A stretch of 64,000 bases of DNA from positions 152,012 to 216,011 of the forward strand of contig JADGJC010000032.1 in NCBI GenBank assembly GCA_027596075.1, written 5' to 3'. Below, in pieces: positions 31,819 to 45,400 of the stretch. This DNA comes from Rhizophlyctis rosea. Its lineage: Eukaryota > Chytridiomycota > Chytridiomycetes > Rhizophlyctidales > Rhizophlyctidaceae. The notes under the pieces are model-generated. The model made no database searches, was not told where the DNA came from, and saw nothing but the letters and a program-made list of their open reading frames with translations. How positions within the stretch are numbered: position 1 is the first letter of the stretch; the number at the start of each line of letters is the position of its first letter. A program made the translations under genes and the position numbers.

Positions 31819-32880
31819 TCAAACATTCTTAGCACCAAACATCGGCGCAACAGTTGGAATATAAGCTCTAAACCTCTCACTAGCCCTGGAAATCTGTACC
31901 ACGTCCCTATCACCTCCTCCTCCCTCCATCTCCACATCAACAATATCTAAATCCCTTTCCGTAACATGATCAGTCACCTCGGTGATGCTACTCTCAGCAG
32001 GAAGTGGCAAGCGCATGATATCCCGTATCATGCTCTCCGTCAGGCCCATCCCACCCACATCACCGACAACATTGCTCTCCTCCTCCACCACCTCCGGCGA
32101 CGGGTTAATCGAAATTCCCAACTCCCGCATAACTTCTTCCAATACTATTGCGGCGTCTTGTGTTGCGGGGTTGGTTGTGGGATCTTTCGAGTTTACGAGT
32201 GTTGTGGATGAGGAGTCAGGGTTGTTTTCATGCTCAGTGGACCGAGCTAAGCGGCGTTTAATGAAACGATCTTGGATGTCTACCAGGAGGGCGGAGGTTG
32301 TGAGGTGGGTGTTGAAGAGGGTTGTTAGGTGGTCTTCGGTTGGTGGGGGGCGGGTTGGGAGGGGTGGGAGGGGTGGTGGGGTGAGGGGTTGAGCTGATGG
32401 GATGGTGGTTAAGGGCGGGTTGGTGGGGATGTTGTTGTCGTCATCGTCATTGTCGGAAGTGACTTCCAGTTCCAGATCCGTTCGAAAAGGATGAAGTGAT
32501 TCACCATTTAGATCCACGTCTCCTTTTCCTGGCGTGTCTCCCTCCTGCTCCCCCTCTGCATCCCCTTCCTCCCACCCAAACTCATCAACGTCCTCCTCAC
32601 TCTCATCACTCTCATCATCCATGAATTGCGCTCGTCGCGCTCCACGAGGTCCATCTGAACGATGACGAGATGCTGTTGTTTTGATATGCTTCTGCTTCTC
32701 GAGGACTTTCTGTTTCCTTGCATCAGTTGCTTGTGCGAGTCCTTCTTTTACTCGTTGAGTGACGGTTGCGAGGAGGGTTGCGTAAGGGTCATAGGAGGAT
32801 GGGGTGTGGGTTTGAGTGTTGGGAGAGGCGTCAGGGTAAGTCTGTGGGGTGGTCGACGGAGGTTGGGGTGGAGAGGTCAT
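31819..32880 (-). CDS. Orphan acidic protein, 353 residues
   Basis: Single exon from ATG 32880 (MTSPPQPPSTTPQTYPD); a TTG seven codons upstream is not a eukaryotic start. The N-terminus is Pro/Ser/Thr-rich, then a short amphipathic segment (YATLLATVTQRVKEGLAQAT), an acidic run (DDESDESEEDVDEFGWEEGD) and a second acidic patch (EVTSDNDDDDNN). The C-terminal half has helical stretches (LFNTHLTTSALLVDIQDRFI, ILEEVMRELGIS-like) and ends YIPTVAPMFGAKNV. No family recognised; composition suggests a mostly disordered nuclear or cytosolic protein with a C-terminal folded segment. Divergent from the giant ASH gene, 566 bases away. Confidence 0.7.
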   Translation of the reverse strand: MTSPPQPPSTTPQTYPDASPNTQTHTPSSYDPYATLLATVTQRVKEGLAQATDARKQKVLEKQKHIKTTASRHRSDGPRGARRAQFMDDESDESEEDVDEFGWEEGDAEGEQEGDTPGKGDVDLNGESLHPFRTDLELEVTSDNDDDDNNIPTNPPLTTIPSAQPLTPPPLPPLPTRPPPTEDHLTTLFNTHLTTSALLVDIQDRFIKRRLARSTEHENNPDSSSTTLVNSKDPTTNPATQDAAIVLEEVMRELGISINPSPEVVEEESNVVGDVGGMGLTESMIRDIMRLPLPAESSITEVTDHVTERDLDIVDVEMEGGGGDRDVVQISRASERFRAYIPTVAPMFGAKNV

Positions 32881-33446
32881 TTTTGAACGCGGTGAAGTCA
32901 AGGCGTGGGTGAACTCAGGTGGCCTAAGAATTTTAGTAAGTTGTTAGCGTCATTCTTGTCTCACGGTTGCACCAAAGTACTTTCGAAGAGTTACCGTCAA
33001 AAATCACAATATCAACTCCTCGAAATGGAGTCAAATTTAATATTTTTTTGAGTACGTTCGGTTGAGACACAAAAAATCCGAGCCAAGTGAGTTTGGGTCT
33101 ATCAAGTGAACTCTTTAGCAAAGGAAAACAAAAACAAAGATGGAAAAGTTCCGCCCAGTCCTTTAAGGCAGGGTCCATGTGGATCTGCTGACTATCAGAC
33201 TGATGATCACACTGATTAGCTAATTTTCATATGACTGTGCCCCAGCCACTTCATCGCAGCTCCAGGGTTCAGGTGTGAAGACCGTGCAGCTGCGATTTCT
33301 CCCTCCACTTCTCCACAGGATTGCTTCGATACTGTGAGCAAACATTTTCAATTCAGCCCGCCTCAGGACGAAGGAGCAATTGGTACCAAGGGCAGATCGC
33401 AAACCTCACAGCGGAGAGGGATATTGGATCTACCCCTACCGCAACC
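32881..33446. promoter_or_regulatory. Divergent promoter of the acidic orphan and the giant ASH gene
   Basis: 566 bases between the two ATGs. AT-rich in the middle (about 33000-33140). Shared regulation of the two genes is possible but not shown. Confidence 0.45.
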
Positions 33447-36400
33447 ATGTCAGATCCACCACCACCCGCTGGTCCAGACCGGCGCGCATCTGTGGACAAC
33501 GGAGGAAAGCAGCCAATCCTAGGATTTGGCACCAACGTTCACCACCACCTACACGAGCTAGTGCGCGCCCTTGTGTCTCATGGCCGTCCACAAGACTCAA
33601 CAAAGAAGAAAACGAAGGCGGGCAGATTTTGGGATTTATTGCGGGCTCATGTGGTGGGTATCAGTTGAATTTGACCTCGGTTGTTTCTCTAGCCAAACAA
33701 CGATACATTAGCTGACCGCTTACTCACACTCCAGCACCGCGGCTTCTTCCACTCCCTCCTAAACCAACGCACAACCGCCTCCTCAGACTTCATCTCCCTA
33801 GTAGACACAATGTGGACCCTAGTCCACAAATACTCCCCAAAACGCTTCGCATCATCCTCCTCCCTAACCGGCGTCCAACGCGCAGTATCTCCTTCCCGAC
33901 TCTACACAACATACACAAAAGGAGTCTCATCCGACGCGACGAGTGCACAGGATTACGATTCGACGACGGAGTTCGTGATGGCGGGGTGGGCGAAGATTCG
34001 GGCGGCGCAGCATGCGGTGGAGAGGCAGAAGGGGGGTAGGGCGATTGATTTTGGGGCTGCGGGGGGTGGAGGTGGTGGGGGGATGGGAGGGGGGAGGGGG
34101 GTTGGTCCCGGTGGGATGGCGGTTTCGCCTACGCCGGGGGAGTTTAGTTCTATGTATGATGAGGGTGGGGGTGGTGGGTCTATGGGTGGAGGAGGTGGGT
34201 ATGAGGAAGGAGCGGAAGGCTTGCCGCAGGAAGGGAAGGACGCAACGTCCACGACTTTGGGTGGACGAGCTGGATTGGGCTTAGAAGGATTGAGTCTGGA
34301 CACGGTCCCAAATTTGAATGTTACAAACATGTTGGGGAAGATTGCAAAAGGGTTGCATGAGCAGCCTGTAGGTAAGTCTGTTTGAGACTGGAATGAAGTC
34401 ATTGGCATTCAGAACCAACGTCGACTCCCATTTTGCAACAAACAGACGAAGCAGACTTCTACACCGTCCAAGTACATTTCAATCGCGGTTGGAAACTACT
34501 TCTCCTAGGTTTGAATCAAGCCGAGTCCTTTGCCCGGTACATGGCCATGGTCGCGCTCCGTCGAGCCATTCCCGTCATCAATGACACATTGTTGGATTCT
34601 ATCACGCGTGCAGTACGTAGGAGTTAATCTGCAGGTTCATCACTAGACTTCTTTGATTGACTCAACTTCCCACCCAGAACCTGTTCAGAGTCTTGATCAA
34701 TCTTACGGTATCAGATGAGCGAAGCGAGAATAGGTTGAAAGCGGTATACTTGCTGGGGCAGTTGGGATTCTATTTGGGCACTGTGAGAGAACATGATCAT
34801 TTGCTGATGATGGTAAGCACCGAGGCAGATTCAGTATCAGTTTGCAAAGGGCAAAGAAGATTTTCCTAATTGTTGCGTCCCTTATCAGGCGTTCAAAACA
34901 CTTTCCCAAAAACTGCTCGAAATCCAATATGCAGAGAAGAAGAAGATCGTGAGTAGCGTTTTTCATATCCTTGTTCTCCCGTCTATCTCCTCTCTCCCAA
35001 CCAAACTCTCCCCCACCAAGATCTCATCACCCCACACCCACGCCCTAAAACTCCACCTCTTCCACGCAATCGGCAAATACACCCGCTTCATTCACAAACG
35101 ATCTCGTTTCATTGAAGACCTGGTTGTCTACATGATCCACGAGGAGTTCGAGATGGTGAAAGAGAAAGAGAAGGAGCGCGGAAAGAAGGAGAAGAGGGGA
35201 CGAAAGGACAAGGAAGCTGCTGCGGCGGCGGTGGAGGTTGTGAGTGGGGAGGCGATGCATGTCGTGCAGGTTTTGTTGGGGGTTTTGAATAATGAGGTTT
35301 GTATTTGATTGTTCGTTGGATTGGACTCTAGAAACGAATCACTATCATTTTATGTTGATGGGTCTTTTGTTTGATTGTTTTGCAGATGAAACGCACGGAC
35401 ATGAACCAAAAGTACATCGGGGCGATATTCAAAGGCTATGTGCATCCTCTGATGAGGTCGACTAGTCAGAGTTTGCAGATGATGGCTGTGCAGTTTATCA
35501 GGTATAGCGCGTGACACGTTCGTCAAAATGATACAATCTCTGCAATTTGATGACATACCATCATCTTCTTTTGAAGCAATTGGCTGCCAATCATGACGGA
35601 AGATGCCACAGTGCTAGGCATTGAGACCCTGCAGGCGGGGCTCAAGGAAACGAAAAGGTTGAATGCACCTGGATTTGATATGAAACAATGGAAAAAGGAA
35701 ATGGCAGAACTGGAAAGGGTAAGGAGCCTGCACTTTTCCGTGCTCCCAATCAGAGCTAACCACTCAATGCCCCTCATCAAATCCAGAAAAAACTTCAATC
35801 CACAATAAAACTCTCCCTCCGCTCCGCCCTCCTCCGCCAACTCCTTAGCGTCCCCGGCACATTCTCCCGCCTCACACCCGTCCCCGACCACCCGGGCTTC
35901 TTCATAGAAGTAAACTCCAGCATGATGCACACAAAAGGCATCGTCGTAAACCTCCCCGTCCACCCAAAATCCAGCGTCCGCCTAACCCGTCTCCTCCCCT
36001 CAATCCCCGGCGTACCCCGCGGCGTCACAACCATTCCCCCCGTCTTCATGGACCCAATGTGGGCCGAGAAGCAAAAGGCCCCACAGTACCGGTATGAGTA
36101 TTTGGAGAGGACTGGTCAAGTACCTGGATTGCCATTTGGGTATACGTATGCGCCGCTGGCATTGGTGGAGGTTACGCCGCAGCCGAAGAGTTTGGAGCAG
36201 GAGGCGAGGGATATGAGGGCGGCGGTTTTGGCTGCTGAGAGGGAGCAGGCGGGGAAGAGTCGGGGTTGGACGCCGGGGAATGGATTGGATAGAGGTGTTG
36301 GGGGGTTGGCGGGGGATAAAGTGGTGAGGAGAGGGACGTTGTTTGCTCCTGGTGCTTATGATCAGCGGGGAGGACCGTCGACGGTGCCGAATGCGAGACC

Positions 36401-39400
36401 GAGGAGGATGAGTGGGGTTGCGGAGAAAGAGAAGGAGAAGGATCGGTCTAGACCTAGTTCGACGACAAGGAGATCTAGTGTTGGTCCACCACTTAAGCAG
36501 AAGAAGCTGAAAGATAGGGGGGACATTCCACCTGGTACGGCTAGAATTCCACAAAAGACAGATATGATACCCGGTGATAGGCGGGGTGTTCCGCCTGGGT
36601 TCCTAAATTCCTGTCCCTTTCCCGGGTATGATCCAGACAAGGTTGATCGGTCTGCTGGGGTTGTAAGCGCTATTTACGGGAAATATGCGGGGCGTGGAGG
36701 AGGACCTGGTGGTGCTGGTGCACAGGGTGTTGCGGGAGCTGTTGCCGCTGTAACACAGGCTGTCGGAACCGTTCCTGGTGGGAAGGGGATGGGAGCGTTT
36801 GGTGGAATGGCGGGTGCACAGGGAATGGGGTCTTCTCAGGCTGGTGGGATGGGAGTTGGGAAAAAGTCGGGCGGGGAGCAGCCAAAATTGATGGAAGCGG
36901 ATGTTCCGGAGGGTTTCACGATTGATAGGCATCCTGTTTTGTGGCCTAGTCGGTTGCCGTAAGTTGATTTCTGTGTCCACAGCTGGGCTTCATAAAGGCT
37001 GACTGTTCTTTTGGGTTTGCAGAAATCTTCGATCACATTCTACACCAACAGACTTCCCGCCCAATGCACCTGTGATCTTTGATATTATCCAACCGGGCAC
37101 AAGTGTATTGCAGAGAGTACTGACCAGGGTGACCAGTGTCAATAAGGAATTGTCGGCTGTTAGTGTACAGCGAGAGGCTGGAGACAGGTTTGTATTTGAT
37201 TTCAGTTGGTGTTTTTTCCTAGTATGTTTCTCTTGATTACGCATGCTCATTGTATTGCAGTGAGGTTTTGTCCGTAGGAGCAACATTCAATATTTTCATT
37301 CGAACCAGAGAAAAACCTTTAGAGTGGGTTTCGGTTAATTTGGAAGTGCTGGATGATGACTATCAAGATGGTGAGTTGACGCCGTATTACTGGCGCTGCA
37401 GTACTCTAACAACTGATCTTCTCAGACGTGACCCTCACCAAGCCAAAGTTGCAAACAGCATCTGGGGAACAATCTCTGCAAAATCTCGTCGGCGCTGCTG
37501 GACGTGAGTCGCGTGTGTCAGACATATCTACGGTACACCACCGCATGTCTGTCCTGAGCAATGTTCCTAGTGGGACAGCCGGTGGTACCTCAACGGCGGT
37601 TACTATCCCATCAGGAACTCCGCACCCAGCGGGGTTTACGGCACAAGGTGAACCATACTTTGCGCCTCCGATCAATCTTCCTCCCTTCCCGGTTGGATAT
37701 ACGGTCGCAATGATCCCCTACTTCGGCCGAACAGCTTCTGTCAAACCCCAACCTCTTGGTTTGACAACTCAGGGTGTGCGGTTCTATGCCGCGGATCCGA
37801 AAGTCCCGATGGATCAATCGGGCCGGAATCAACTTACCGGCTATGATAATACTGGTCAACCATTCTACATTGCGCGCGGGTGCACACTCCCTCCACCAGC
37901 AGGTTTCACTCCAGACGGGATAGCCTATTACGACATACCAAGTCTGCTGCACCAACGAGGTGTCATGGTCGTACCTACACCCGTGTCCGCACGGAAGGAC
38001 TGGCCTCTATTCTCGGATGAAGAAGAGGAGGAAGGACTTGAGGAAATAGGGGATAAGTCTATGACAAGCTCACGCGCGTCATTAGTAAATATTGCTCGAG
38101 CCTCCACGGCAGCGAAAAGAAAAGGCCAAAACATCGATCAGGCAGCATTGACAGCCCAACTAGTCGAATCACTCGGAGTCTCCCAACCAGGACTGAAACA
38201 ACACTTCCTCCAAACGACCGAACACGAGGTTGGTATCATTTACCGTGTAGCAGATTTTGAGAAACTCAGACGGGCAGGGAGGTTTGATGAGATGGAGGAC
38301 ATTGTCGGCGGGATGGGGATTGAAGAACCAGAGGATATCGTTGCATTCTTGAGGGATAGCGAGGATTTAGCGTATTTGCGACCGACGACCATGAGAGTAC
38401 AGATGGATCCACCTTGGTTGACTTTCCAATCCGTCCATGCACCGTTGACCAAACCCGTTATGTTACGATACCGAGCCGGTAGAGGTGACCACACGGAACG
38501 GGATTTCTTCCTCTCCGTCCAACCACCTGATGTCTTCTCCATCCGGACGAAAGACAACGCCCAAACGTTCCATTTGAAATTGCAAGGGGAAGGGACGGTA
38601 GATATCAGTGTTACATACTACCCATCGGCAATGAAGAGTGATATGGTGGAAGGCAGTGTAAACCTGATTGATGAGAGTGGGAAGAAATTGGCCGTTTGTG
38701 GGATTCATGCGATCAGGCAGAGTTTTGTACGAGCCAGTCCAGCGTTCATTGATGCTGGATGGATGTTGCCGGAGAAACGGAAGGAGTGTTTGTTGAAGAT
38801 TGAGAATGTTAGTGGGGGGACGGCGGTTGTTACACTTGGGTTTCAGAGTGAGCAGGGACAGAATGAGGGTGAGAAGGTTGGGGGTGAAGGTGGTGAAGGG
38901 GCGGAAGAGGGGAAGGAGGGCGAGGATCAGACGGAGAAGGCAGAGGATACCGTGGAAGTTGGCAAACCGAAACACCCGGCGTTCATCTTACCAACAAGAC
39001 AGATTAGGTTGCAAGCTCATGAGAGTAAAGCTGTGCCAGTCTATTTTGAGCCAGGCACGTTGGGCAGGTTTGCAGATGTGATTGAAATCAATGGCCCAGG
39101 TGGGGAATTGATCAAAGTACAGATTTCGGGGATTGCCGGTATACCTATTGCACTCTATCCGGAGAACGAGGAGAACTCACGAGCGGGGGCGGCGGAGTTG
39201 ACGAGAGAACGATCGGACTTTATGAGGAAATTCACACGTGCCGCTGAAGGGAAGGAAAAGGAAGGCGGTGGAGGTGGAAAGGGACATGTTGCTCTGACTG
39301 GCGAAGACACTGCCATTTTGAAAAACATGATGTCTGCAACGTCGGATCAGGAAAGTCGGAAGGAAGCACATACCATGGATTTCGGGATTTGTATTCCCAC

Positions 39401-42400
39401 TTCCGAACCACATGAACGAATGCGGTGCCTGACGTTGATGAATCTGAGTGATACACCCGTGACAGTGGGATTGTATCCTCACAGTCCGGCACTGCGATGC
39501 CCATATCTAGTCAGAATCGCTCCACGGATGGCAAATAGTGTAGAAGTTTACTTCACCGTAACGGAAAACTCGGCCGTCACACAAGGAAACTTCCGGACCG
39601 CCATTGAAGTCATTTGTCCAGAGTTTCAAAACATACCTTTGAACGTCCGAGCATACGTCGGTTACCCGCTTTTCTTCCCGAGTTGGGATTTCGCGTTCTT
39701 GAAGCCGTGCCGACTGGGGGAGGAATCGACGTTGGTTATGCCTTTGGTGAATGATTCGCACTATGCACTATCGGTTGTTGCGCAGGGGTTGGAGAAGCCG
39801 ACGAATCCAGCTACAGCGGCGCACACTAGTCACTTTTCGACTTCTTTATCAAGTGAGAGTGCGGAGCCATCCGTTATTCAGCCTTTCTCTACAGTGCCGG
39901 TCACCTTCCATTTCCATGGACGGCAACGCGGACCGTTCCTTCATGCGCTAAGCTTCCTTATCACCAAGCCTTTCAATATCACGCTACCTTCTGCATTGGG
40001 CGGGAAGACCCTTCACCTTGTCGGGATATGCATTGAACCTTACCCGCATCGACCCGGGGAGATGCCTGACAAAAATGGTATAGACTTCGTGCGGATGTGG
40101 ATGTCGCACCCTAAACGAATTGTGGATGAGTATCCGACACAGGAAGAACGTGCGCGACGGTTTGATATTGTTCCAAGAGCGGTTGACGCTAGAGCCTATG
40201 CAGCGGGTCAAGAACCCGAAATCACCTACGTCAAAGATCCCATCATCTTCCGTTCTAGTGCCGCAAAGGCGACTGTAGGTCAAATTGGGGACGCGACGAT
40301 GCGTAGGTCGCAATTGCAGGCGGTGCAAATTAGAAATAATAGTGGGAGGATGCAGACGGCAGTGTTGTTTGGGAGTACATCGTTTAGCGTTGATCCGAGG
40401 AGCAAGCCAGTGCAAGCCAATGATACGGAGAGCGTGGATGTGATTTACCTGCCACAGCTGGATGCAAGTGATCTGATTGCGACCTATGGGTTTGTGATCG
40501 GATTGTTGGACCATGATCATACCTTCTGTACGGCGCAGGTTATTGCAAAGCAACCTTTCGATTTCCTTGTTTACCCACCACCGATCCGGGAGCAGACCGT
40601 CGTACTGGATTTCGGCAAAATTGAGCTTTCCACCCACAATTTGGATATCAACACAAAGCATCTGTTACTGTGCAACACATATTCAACATCGTATTCGTGG
40701 AACATCAAGTTCGTCAGCTCGAAGACGAAGTATACGGCGTTTGATGCTGGGATGATCATGGGAGAGCTCCATCCTTTTGAGACGTTCGCGGTTCCGTTTC
40801 GGTTTCATGGAGATACGTCGGGGGCTTTTGAGTCTATGGCCGAGTTGTACATCAAGGAAACGTTGGACCGGTTGGCGAAACCTGCCAAAGTCATTACAGT
40901 TATTCTTCGGGGACAGACGGTGAGCACCTCGCTGGCAGGAATACCGGACTCGATCGATTTTGCTAGCACAGTTGTATTTGAAACGAAGCGCAAGTCATTC
41001 GTAATCAGTAATAATGGGAGTACGGAAGCGCAAGTGACTCTGCTTGCTCGGCCACCGTTTTACGTCATGCCGAAATCATTCCAGTTGGGACCGAAAGGGC
41101 AGCAGGAAGTCCAAGTGGAGTATAATCCTACCGAATCTCGGACAAGCTCAATCCGGTTGCTGGTGTTTTCAAATCAGAAACTGTACCTAGTATTATTGAA
41201 CGGAACGGGTGGGACGGCGGAGCTCATTTGTGAAAAATATGAGAAGAAGGATGTGGACTTCGGCTTCCAAGCTGAGGGTACCGTTGGGTGGTTGTCCGTG
41301 TACTTGACGAATAAGGGAACGCTGCCTCTAACTTTGAAAGCCATCACAGCAGAAAATCCTGAACTATTAAAGATTGAGTTTGTTGCTATCACGTCTACAG
41401 TACCATACGAAGGAAATCAAGTCACCGGGGAGCGAGCTGGGTTGGGCGTTAGCGTTCGCAGGGATTTCTGGAGTATCTTGAGGCGGAAATTCCAAGTGTT
41501 CAGTGTTTTGAAGCAGTTAGTCAGTCATGCCGGTGGTGCGAGGAAGGCTAAATCAAAGGGAAGGAGACAGCTTGGGAGCTTTCAGGAAAATGGGACGCTC
41601 ATTCGGATATTGCCGGCCATATTGGAGGTGGGGGGACCGGGAGTATTGACAGTTCCGCCGGTGATCGATCCATCGCTTCCCCACATAGTGCCACAGTTGA
41701 GGCCATTCTATTCCTACCATTTCCGGTTAGGGTATGTTGCCAAATATCAATCAAAGAAGGATACGCCAGTCTCCTTCCATTACATGCCAATCACAACGGA
41801 AGAGGATGCAGCATCGCTGAATCTATTGAAACACATGTCCATCAATGTTGTTGGACATGTCTATCGGAGTTTGGAGCTGTTTCCACCCTTCCACGACTTT
41901 GGTCTTGCGCCAGCGGAACAGTATGTTGCACTGGATGCACGCCAACGGGCTCACGGACGATTCGGTGCGAATAATCAGTACCAGATGGCGGATACGTATG
42001 GTGTTGTGCGGGAAGGACAGAGCGAATCGGAGGCGGTTATGCAGTTAGAGGTGCTGAACATGTCAATGGAGGCGCAGAATCTGACCTTGCAACATATCGC
42101 TCCAGAGTTTAGTATTCCAGGACGCACATGGCATCTACAACCTGGCGCTAAGTTGGCGATTTTAGTGGAGTTCCACCCGCCCAAAGAGCAGATCCAGTAT
42201 CATGGCGAAGCCCGTTTTACCCATAAGTATGGGACTACCACAATCAAATTGGCGGGCACAGGTGCTAGCGCAGATTTATCTTGTGACGAGGAAGTGGATT
42301 TCGGGAGCATCAAAGTGGGGGCAGAGGATTTCAGAACCTTGAGGTTGCACAATCGCGGATTGTTGGATTGTCGGTACTTCCTGGAAATTATCCAGCAAGG

Positions 42401-45400
42401 TACGGATTTCTCACTTTTAGATGGAGCGGATGAACCCTTTGAGAGGGAAGGTATCATCGAGAGTGGAGGGTTGGAGACGGTAGACATACAATGCAAATGC
42501 TCTCAAGTGGTAGAGAAGCCGCCTAGGATTGTCATTCGGTGGCTGAGGGTTCCGCGTGGTGCTTGGGAAGAAATGGTCGTTCCACTGCTGGTACAGGTCG
42601 GAATGCCCATCTTCAAAATGGCCAATATGGAGTTGGACTTCCGAACAACTTACATCAATGTCAACAAAACGATTGAGTTTACGGTGACGAATGATGGAAA
42701 TGCTACTTGTGCTTGGGAAGCACACCCAGAGTCGGAGTTATTGACGGTGGAGCCGGATAGTGGGGCTGTACAACCTGGAGAAACTATCTGGATTGAAGTG
42801 ACTTTCTCACCGCAGAACATTGAGCTTCTGAACAGTTCCATCTCTTTCCTCACGGATGCTGGCTCGAAAAATTTGGCATGCTATGGTATTGTTGGGATAC
42901 CGTATTTGGAGATCAAGACGGAGCACCTGGATATTGATTTCGGCATCGTGGCAATCAATAAGACCCACTCCCGCGCCATCGAGTTCACGAATACCGGACA
43001 AAAGCCAATCGAATTTGAGGTCACTATCATGGATATTTTGCATGATGGGGTACCAATGGCGGTTGAGGATTTCGATGTATTCTTTGTGAAACCAACTAAC
43101 GGAGTGATTGACCCTATGTCGACAATGAATGTGGAGATGCAGACCATGCCACGAGAGTACAATTCTGTTTATATTGCAGAATGGATGGTACGGACTCGGG
43201 ATGGGGAGCAGCTTCGTGGTCGACTTTCAGCAACAGGAGGAAAAGCAATCATCAAACTCGCCCCGCCAGCGATCAGCGCTCAAGAGGCCATTACAAAGAA
43301 ACCCGCCACAGCCGAAATGTCTGTTCAAACACCGCCATCACGGCAAAGACCTCCCACGGCTCCAACAGAAATGGATGCCGGTACTATAGAAAGCGCCAAA
43401 CAAGCATTTGCAGCACATATGGAGAATCTGCAAGAGGTTCTGGCGGGTTTACGGGCGGCCGAGATGGATATGGCGGCGGAGAGGGACGCGGAACGAGCAT
43501 TGACACCGCGACCTCCTACAGCGGGGACGCCAGCTGGCTCACGACCAGGAAGTGCACGGCGAAGGCGGGATCTTACATCTGCACAAGCAGAGGAGGAAGA
43601 AAAACGAAGGCAAGGAATGAAGGTGTTTGACGGATCGGACTTGAGGGCTCGGTCGAGGAAAGCGCGTCGTTCGCGCCCAGCAGATATGTTTGACGGGTTG
43701 GGACCTCCAGCGGACGAGAAGGAGGTGTACGAACGCTTTGATGCAACACGGCCAAGTACGAGGACCAGCGCGTCCGCGAGGAGGCGGGCAGTGCGAAGTC
43801 CATTAGATGTAGAAGACTCGGCGGCTGTGCAGTATATGGATGAGTTATCGCAGTTGGAGAGTGAGTTGGAGGTAGCAATTGGATTGGGAGAAAGCAAACC
43901 ATCCACGGCACTGTCAACTCCGGGAAGTTTGGGTCGGTCTATCTCTTCGGGATTAGGCAGATATCAGCCTGGTACACCTCGATCTCGGAAAATGTCCGTA
44001 AGACGAGACAAATCTGCCGCAATCAGGAATATGCTATCAGCCTATTCTGAAGGGTTAGGGGCTTCTGGGGATTTGCTTGAGGGAGTTGGAGCCGAAAGTG
44101 TGAGCGCGCTGGCAAAACCGATCGAAGATATCATTGGGACTGCACAGGAGATGTTAGATGATGCGAAATTGGTGACCGATGTTGATGTGCAACGCACACT
44201 ATTGACCGCCATAAACGAAAGGATACTGGAAAGCACACGCGGTGTGATAAAGGCGGTGAAGGAACAACTGTCTAATGAATGGATTGGCAACCGCGAGTTC
44301 CTATCATCTGCCATCCGCCGCCTCCAACATTCCACCAATGTAATGGACGCAATCAGACAGGCTCCATTCCAGAAAGAGCAAGGCGAGAACGACTTCAACC
44401 TCGGACTGCTGCGAGCAGGTGATAAATCAAACTCCATCTTGCTTTTCAATCTGCCCAATGTTGGTAACTTGGCGTTCGATTTCAACTTGGAACGCAAGGA
44501 TACCGATCGAATCCTTCCGCCGGGATATGATGTGGCTAAATCATCAGATGAGCTGTTTATACTCGACCCTACATCAGGCACAATTGGTCCACGGGAGTCG
44601 GTAAACATTTCAGCAACATTCCAAGCCCGAGCAACCGGAACATACCAACAAACATACGACCTCATCTCGTCTGGTGAAGTTGTACTTACCTTCACCGTTA
44701 CGGCGCAAGTGGGCAGTCCAAACCTAATGGTCAATCCGAAAATCTTGGAGTTTGGGCTGGTGGGAAGAAACAAAAGCGACACTCGACCAATCATTGTTGC
44801 CAACGTTGGAACATACGCTGATACGTTCCGCATTGAAGCCCTCACCGCGGATGGTGGGCGTGCACAGGACGAGATGGAAGAGAAACCTGCGGAGATCACA
44901 CCATTCGTTTTGGATCGCCACAAGGGGGAGGTGGATCCGGGAGGAAGTGTTCCACTTCAAGTGACGTTCTCACCAACACAGGAAGGTAACTTCAACCAGA
45001 AGTATAAGATTATGTGGAGCAAGGAGCCTTTTTTGTTGGAAGTCAAGGGAACCGGCGGTGGGTGGAGGATCAAGGGCAACTTCTTGGAAGATCGGGATAC
45101 GGCGTTTGGAGGGTTAGATTGGGGGACATGTGTTGTGGGGTGTACGTACGAGAAGATCTTCCAACTCAAGAATGTTGGGAACATTGAAGGCTCGGTGGAT
45201 CTCTTCCACAGCAACAACTCATTCCGCTTTGAAGTTCCCCGAGACAGCGAAGGGTTGGTTCGAATTGCGCCGGGAGCAGCGGTGGATGTCAAGGCCATAT
45301 TCTGGCCGTCCGCAACAGAAACCATCAAGGAGGGAGTGCAAGTCCGTCTGCCGGAGCAAGGACTCCTTCTTATTCCTACGCGGGCAGTCACAGGCATTTG

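Noticed and set aside
38800..39081. Secondary ORFs inside the giant gene on both strands
   Set aside because: All lie in the shadow of the 8.7-kb exon, which has continuous ASH motifs.
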